A stretch of 64,000 nt of DNA from Kineosporia mesophila. GTDB taxonomy: Bacteria; Actinomycetota; Actinomycetes; Actinomycetales; Kineosporiaceae. Positions 61,641-64,000 of the stretch are shown here, piece after piece (position 1 is the first letter of the stretch; every line of letters begins with the position of its first letter). The position numbers were made by a program, and so were the translations under genes. The stretch is taken from the NCBI RefSeq assembly GCF_021129235.1, contig NZ_JAJOMA010000004.1, positions 1-64,000 of the forward strand, read 5' to 3'. Under the pieces are notes generated by a model. That model worked only from the letters and a program-made list of their open reading frames with translations, did no database searches and was not told the origin of the DNA.

Positions 61641-62208
61641 CTCCGCACCGTACCCGGCGAATGCCCTGAGAATCAGTGATCAAACGCAGTGTGATCGCAG
61701 AACCGCAACTGGAAATGTCCGGCGGTGAACGGTCCAGAAGACTTCCAAATCCCGACATAGCCGCCCTATCCACAGGTCCGGCCCCTAATCCCACAGAGTT
61801 ATCCACAGGCGCGAGGGCACCGGGGCACCTTCGATGCAGTCCGGGGGTGCATGAACGATTGACTGCACGGCGAGTACCTCATAGCGTGATCCACGAGGGC
61901 TCCGGGTAACGATCTTCGCGCGCTGGGGAAGGCGCACGGTGATCGGCCCGGGGTCCCTTTTTCATGTGGCGGTTCTTACTACGAGTACCCGGACAGGGCG
62001 TTACAAAACCGACATCTTGCCTCACACGGGCAGTCTCCCGGCGCGCCGAATAGCCGTCTAAGCAGGCACGACCTGCGTGCTGGGCTAATGTGACCTTCCG
62101 ACCGGGCCGGGGAGTCGCCGCGGAAGGCGTTACGCCCAGTCAGGGCATCGCCTCGTTACGAGCGGTCGATGCGTCCAGACCAATTCACAACCCGTAACAG
62201 GAGCGAAC
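61641..62208. other. Intergenic region, 568 bases
   Basis: No supported gene. Short open frames lack ribosome sites. Several TTATCCACA-like stretches (61798, 62519) resemble DnaA boxes by chance or design but are too few and spread to call an origin. It probably holds divergent promoters. Confidence 0.35.
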
Positions 62209-62364
62209 ATGTCGGACACCTACAGCGGCGAGTTCTACTGCGTGAAGTGCAAGGAGAAGCGTCAGGCCGAGGGCAAGGTCGTCGAGACCAACGGCCGTCG
62301 CATGGCCAAGGGCGTGTGCCCGGTGTGCGGGACGAACCTGAACCGCATCCTCGGCAAGGCCTGA
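62209..62364 (+). CDS. Small zinc-ribbon protein, DUF5679 type
   Basis: 51 residues from ATG 62209 with AGGAG 6 bases upstream. Two CxxC pairs are visible: FYCVKCKEKRQ and GVCPVCGTNL, a zinc-ribbon layout. Small proteins of this kind are widespread in Actinobacteria. Function unknown; nucleic-acid or ribosome association is the common guess. Confidence 0.88.
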   Translation: MSDTYSGEFYCVKCKEKRQAEGKVVETNGRRMAKGVCPVCGTNLNRILGKA

Positions 62365-62467
62365 CCAGCACCTTCGGGCAGTCGTGGGGTCCGGGAGGAT
62401 CCCTCGGCTCCGTGGGCCGGCCCAGTGACGACAGACGTCGGCGGGCCGCAGGTGCGGCGGTGGCGCG

Positions 62468-62495
62468 GGCCAGGGCACGGTGACGAGCCCTGGCC
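62468..62495. terminator. Hairpin after the zinc-ribbon gene
   Basis: GGCCAGGGC and GCCCTGGCC form a 9-bp stem about 104 bases after the stop; distance makes the assignment moderate. Confidence 0.45.
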
Positions 62496-62605
62496 GCCAC
62501 CCAGGCATTTTCACCCTAGTTATCCACAACCCCGGGTCGTCCTGTGGACGGCCCCGCGCACGACGTCGTCCTTCCTGACACCCTTCACAGGTCGAGGGGA
62601 AAATC

Positions 62606-63712
62606 GTGCGCATTCGTCTCAAGCCGGGGTTCCGGCGGGCCTGGCGGGATCCGGCCACGTTGCAGATCGGGCTCTCCCGGCGACGGGGCACCGTGATCAC
62701 CGGCCTCACCCTGCAGGACATTCCCCTGGTCGAGGCTCTTCAGCACGGTATCGACACCTCGGTGCCCGGATCGCTGTCCTCGTACGGCGATCCCGAGCGG
62801 GGCGGCGCCCTGATCGGACTCCTGCGCGACTGCGGGGTCCTGGTGTCGTCCGCGTCGTCCGGGCCCGGTCTCCCCGGTCCGGCCCGCCTGGGGCGGGCCG
62901 GTGCGCGGCTGGCTCCCGATGCGGCCGTCTGGTCCGTGGTGCACCCGCACTGCGGCGACGGCTGGCAACTCCTCGCCGGCCGGGCCGACCGCCGCGTGGT
63001 CGTGCGCGGCGCGGGGCGGCTGGGCAGCTCGATCGCCGCCACCCTGGCCGCGGCCGGGGTCGGCACCGTCGTGGTGCAGGACCCGGGCCGGGTCACCGCC
63101 GCCGATCTGGCCCCGGCCGGAGCCGGTCTGCCCGACCTCGGCCGCCCGCGGATCGCAGTCGGCCAGGACCTGGTGCGGCGCGCCGGCGGGCACTCCCCGC
63201 AGCCGGGCAACCCAGGCACGCGACCGTCCGCCCGGCGCCCCGAACCCGATCTGGTCGTCCTCGTCGACCACGGCACCGCCGACGCCACCCGCGCCGACGC
63301 CCTGATGAGTGCAGACGTCTCCCATCTCTCGGTGGTGGTGGGTGAGGACGGCGTCGTGGTCGGTCCCCTGGTACTTCCGGGCGCCAGTCCCTGCCTGCGC
63401 TGCCTGGACCTGCACCGGAGAGATCGCGACCCGGCCTGGTCCGCCCTGGCCGGCCAGCTGCGCAACCAGGGTGAGACACCGCAGGAGTCGGCGAGCTCGG
63501 CCCTGGCCGCCGGGCTGGCGAGTCTGCAGGTCCTGGCCCACCTGGACGGTCTGGCCGAGCCCGCCGCCGTCGGCGCCACGCTCGAGGTGGAGCTGCCCGA
63601 CGGCCTGGTCGCGCGCCGTCCCTGGCCGGTGCATCCCGGTTGCGGTTGCTCCTGGCCCGGAACCGCGGACGATGCGGACGCGCGCGCTACCGCACGAGAA
63701 GGGAGAATGTGA
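62606..63712 (+). CDS. ThiF-family adenylyltransferase-like protein
   Basis: 368 residues from GTG 62606 with GAGGGGA upstream. The nucleotide-binding Rossmann start RRVVVRGAGRLGSSIAATLA is near residue 130, and ASPCLRCLDLHRRDRDP later resembles the cysteine-containing ThiF/E1 zinc region. The N-terminal ~120 residues do not match ThiF. The classical GGxGxxG loop is altered (GAGRLGSS), so adenylation is uncertain. Its stop overlaps the start of the ABC1 kinase gene. Confidence 0.75.
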   Translation: MRIRLKPGFRRAWRDPATLQIGLSRRRGTVITGLTLQDIPLVEALQHGIDTSVPGSLSSYGDPERGGALIGLLRDCGVLVSSASSGPGLPGPARLGRAGARLAPDAAVWSVVHPHCGDGWQLLAGRADRRVVVRGAGRLGSSIAATLAAAGVGTVVVQDPGRVTAADLAPAGAGLPDLGRPRIAVGQDLVRRAGGHSPQPGNPGTRPSARRPEPDLVVLVDHGTADATRADALMSADVSHLSVVVGEDGVVVGPLVLPGASPCLRCLDLHRRDRDPAWSALAGQLRNQGETPQESASSALAAGLASLQVLAHLDGLAEPAAVGATLEVELPDGLVARRPWPVHPGCGCSWPGTADDADARATAREGRM

Positions 63713-64000
63713 CAGTGACAGATCTGCCGCGTCGCGCGGTCACCCGGACGGCGAAGCTGGCGTCCCTGCCGTTGACCGCTGCCGGGCGTACCGCTCTGGG
63801 ACTGGGTAAGCGTCTCGGTGGGAAGCCGGCCGAACTGGTCGCGGCCGAGATGCAGGCCCGCACCGCGGAGCAGATGTTCCGCGTGCTGGGCGAGCTCAAG
63901 GGCGGGGCGATGAAGTTCGGCCAGGCCCTGAGCGTCTTCGAGGCCGCGCTGCCCGAGGAGGTCGCCGGGCCCTACCGAGCGACCCTGACCCGGCTGCAGG
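63709..64000 (+). CDS. ABC1/AarF-family atypical kinase, N-terminal part
   Basis: 97 codons before the window ends. The signature KGGAMKFGQALS (KxGQ-type motif of ABC1/UbiB/AarF proteins) is near residue 65. GTG 63709 overlaps the ThiF-like stop; GTG 63715 is also possible. The family includes atypical kinases acting in quinone or lipid metabolism. Confidence 0.85.
   Translation, partial: MTVTDLPRRAVTRTAKLASLPLTAAGRTALGLGKRLGGKPAELVAAEMQARTAEQMFRVLGELKGGAMKFGQALSVFEAALPEEVAGPYRATLTRLQ

Noticed and set aside
61641-62605. TTATCCACA stretches as a replication origin
   Set aside because: Only two spread copies and no dnaA or dnaN nearby.

Overview
The window is high-GC actinobacterial DNA with GTG/TTG starts and 4-base stop/start overlaps. 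It carries families typical of Actinobacteria: UPF0182, a PPA1309-like protein, DUF5679, the DUF2342-type metalloprotease fold, DUF397 and DUF5753 proteins. The genomic style suggests a soil actinomycete of the Kineosporiales kind; that placement is inference. No CRISPR array, rRNA gene or complete insertion sequence was seen.

Layout. (1) 1-9008: a urea carboxylase gene (cut by the window edge) diverges from a TetR regulator, a peptide/opine-type ABC importer and a metallo-beta-lactamase-fold hydrolase. A 26-bp palindrome before the carboxylase has a degenerate copy of the same length before the importer, so one regulator may control both. (2) 9154-11458: a possibly broken small secreted ORF and a chemoreceptor fused to a PilZ domain. 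(3) 11526-25153: a polyamine/GABA catabolic block: gabD-gabT, a LysR regulator, putrescine oxidase, a spermidine/putrescine-type ABC importer (two permeases, binding protein, ATPase), then a nitrilase-family amidase, an RraA-like protein, a BKACE (DUF849) enzyme, two Lrp regulators and a nucleoside hydrolase. Putrescine would be oxidised to 4-aminobutanal, then GABA, succinate semialdehyde and succinate.

(4) 25288-50038: an integrated mobile element of about 24.7 kb, bounded by 45-bp direct repeats that are the 3' part of an initiator tRNA gene. It holds a tyrosine integrase that seems to have lost its catalytic-tyrosine end, a low-GC winged-helix/phospholipase-D-like gene pair, a large MobF relaxase-helicase, an ECF sigma factor with a membrane partner, a lipoprotein and a seven-gene overlapping operon. 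That operon encodes an HprK-like kinase, three glycosyltransferases, an APH-like kinase, a histidine phosphatase and an NAD-dependent epimerase. Next to it are a divergent XRE/TPR regulator, a NUDIX hydrolase and a set of DUF6082, DUF397 and DUF5753 genes. No type IV secretion or FtsK-like transfer gene is present, so it reads as a mobilizable rather than self-transmissible element, possibly immobilised by the integrase defect.

(5) 49995-64000: chromosomal core. It has three initiator tRNA genes, each with its own strong terminator, a secreted GH12-CBM2 glycanase, a UPF0182 membrane protein, a PDZ/Lon-type protease, a long Rossmann protein, a striking 91-bp hairpin repeat, a metalloprotease-NUDIX pair, a YgjP-like metalloprotease, a small zinc-ribbon protein, a ThiF-like protein and the start of an ABC1/AarF kinase.

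The best candidates for something new are the winged-helix/PLD-like pair (27153-28846) and the kinase/glycosyltransferase operon (37528-44544).
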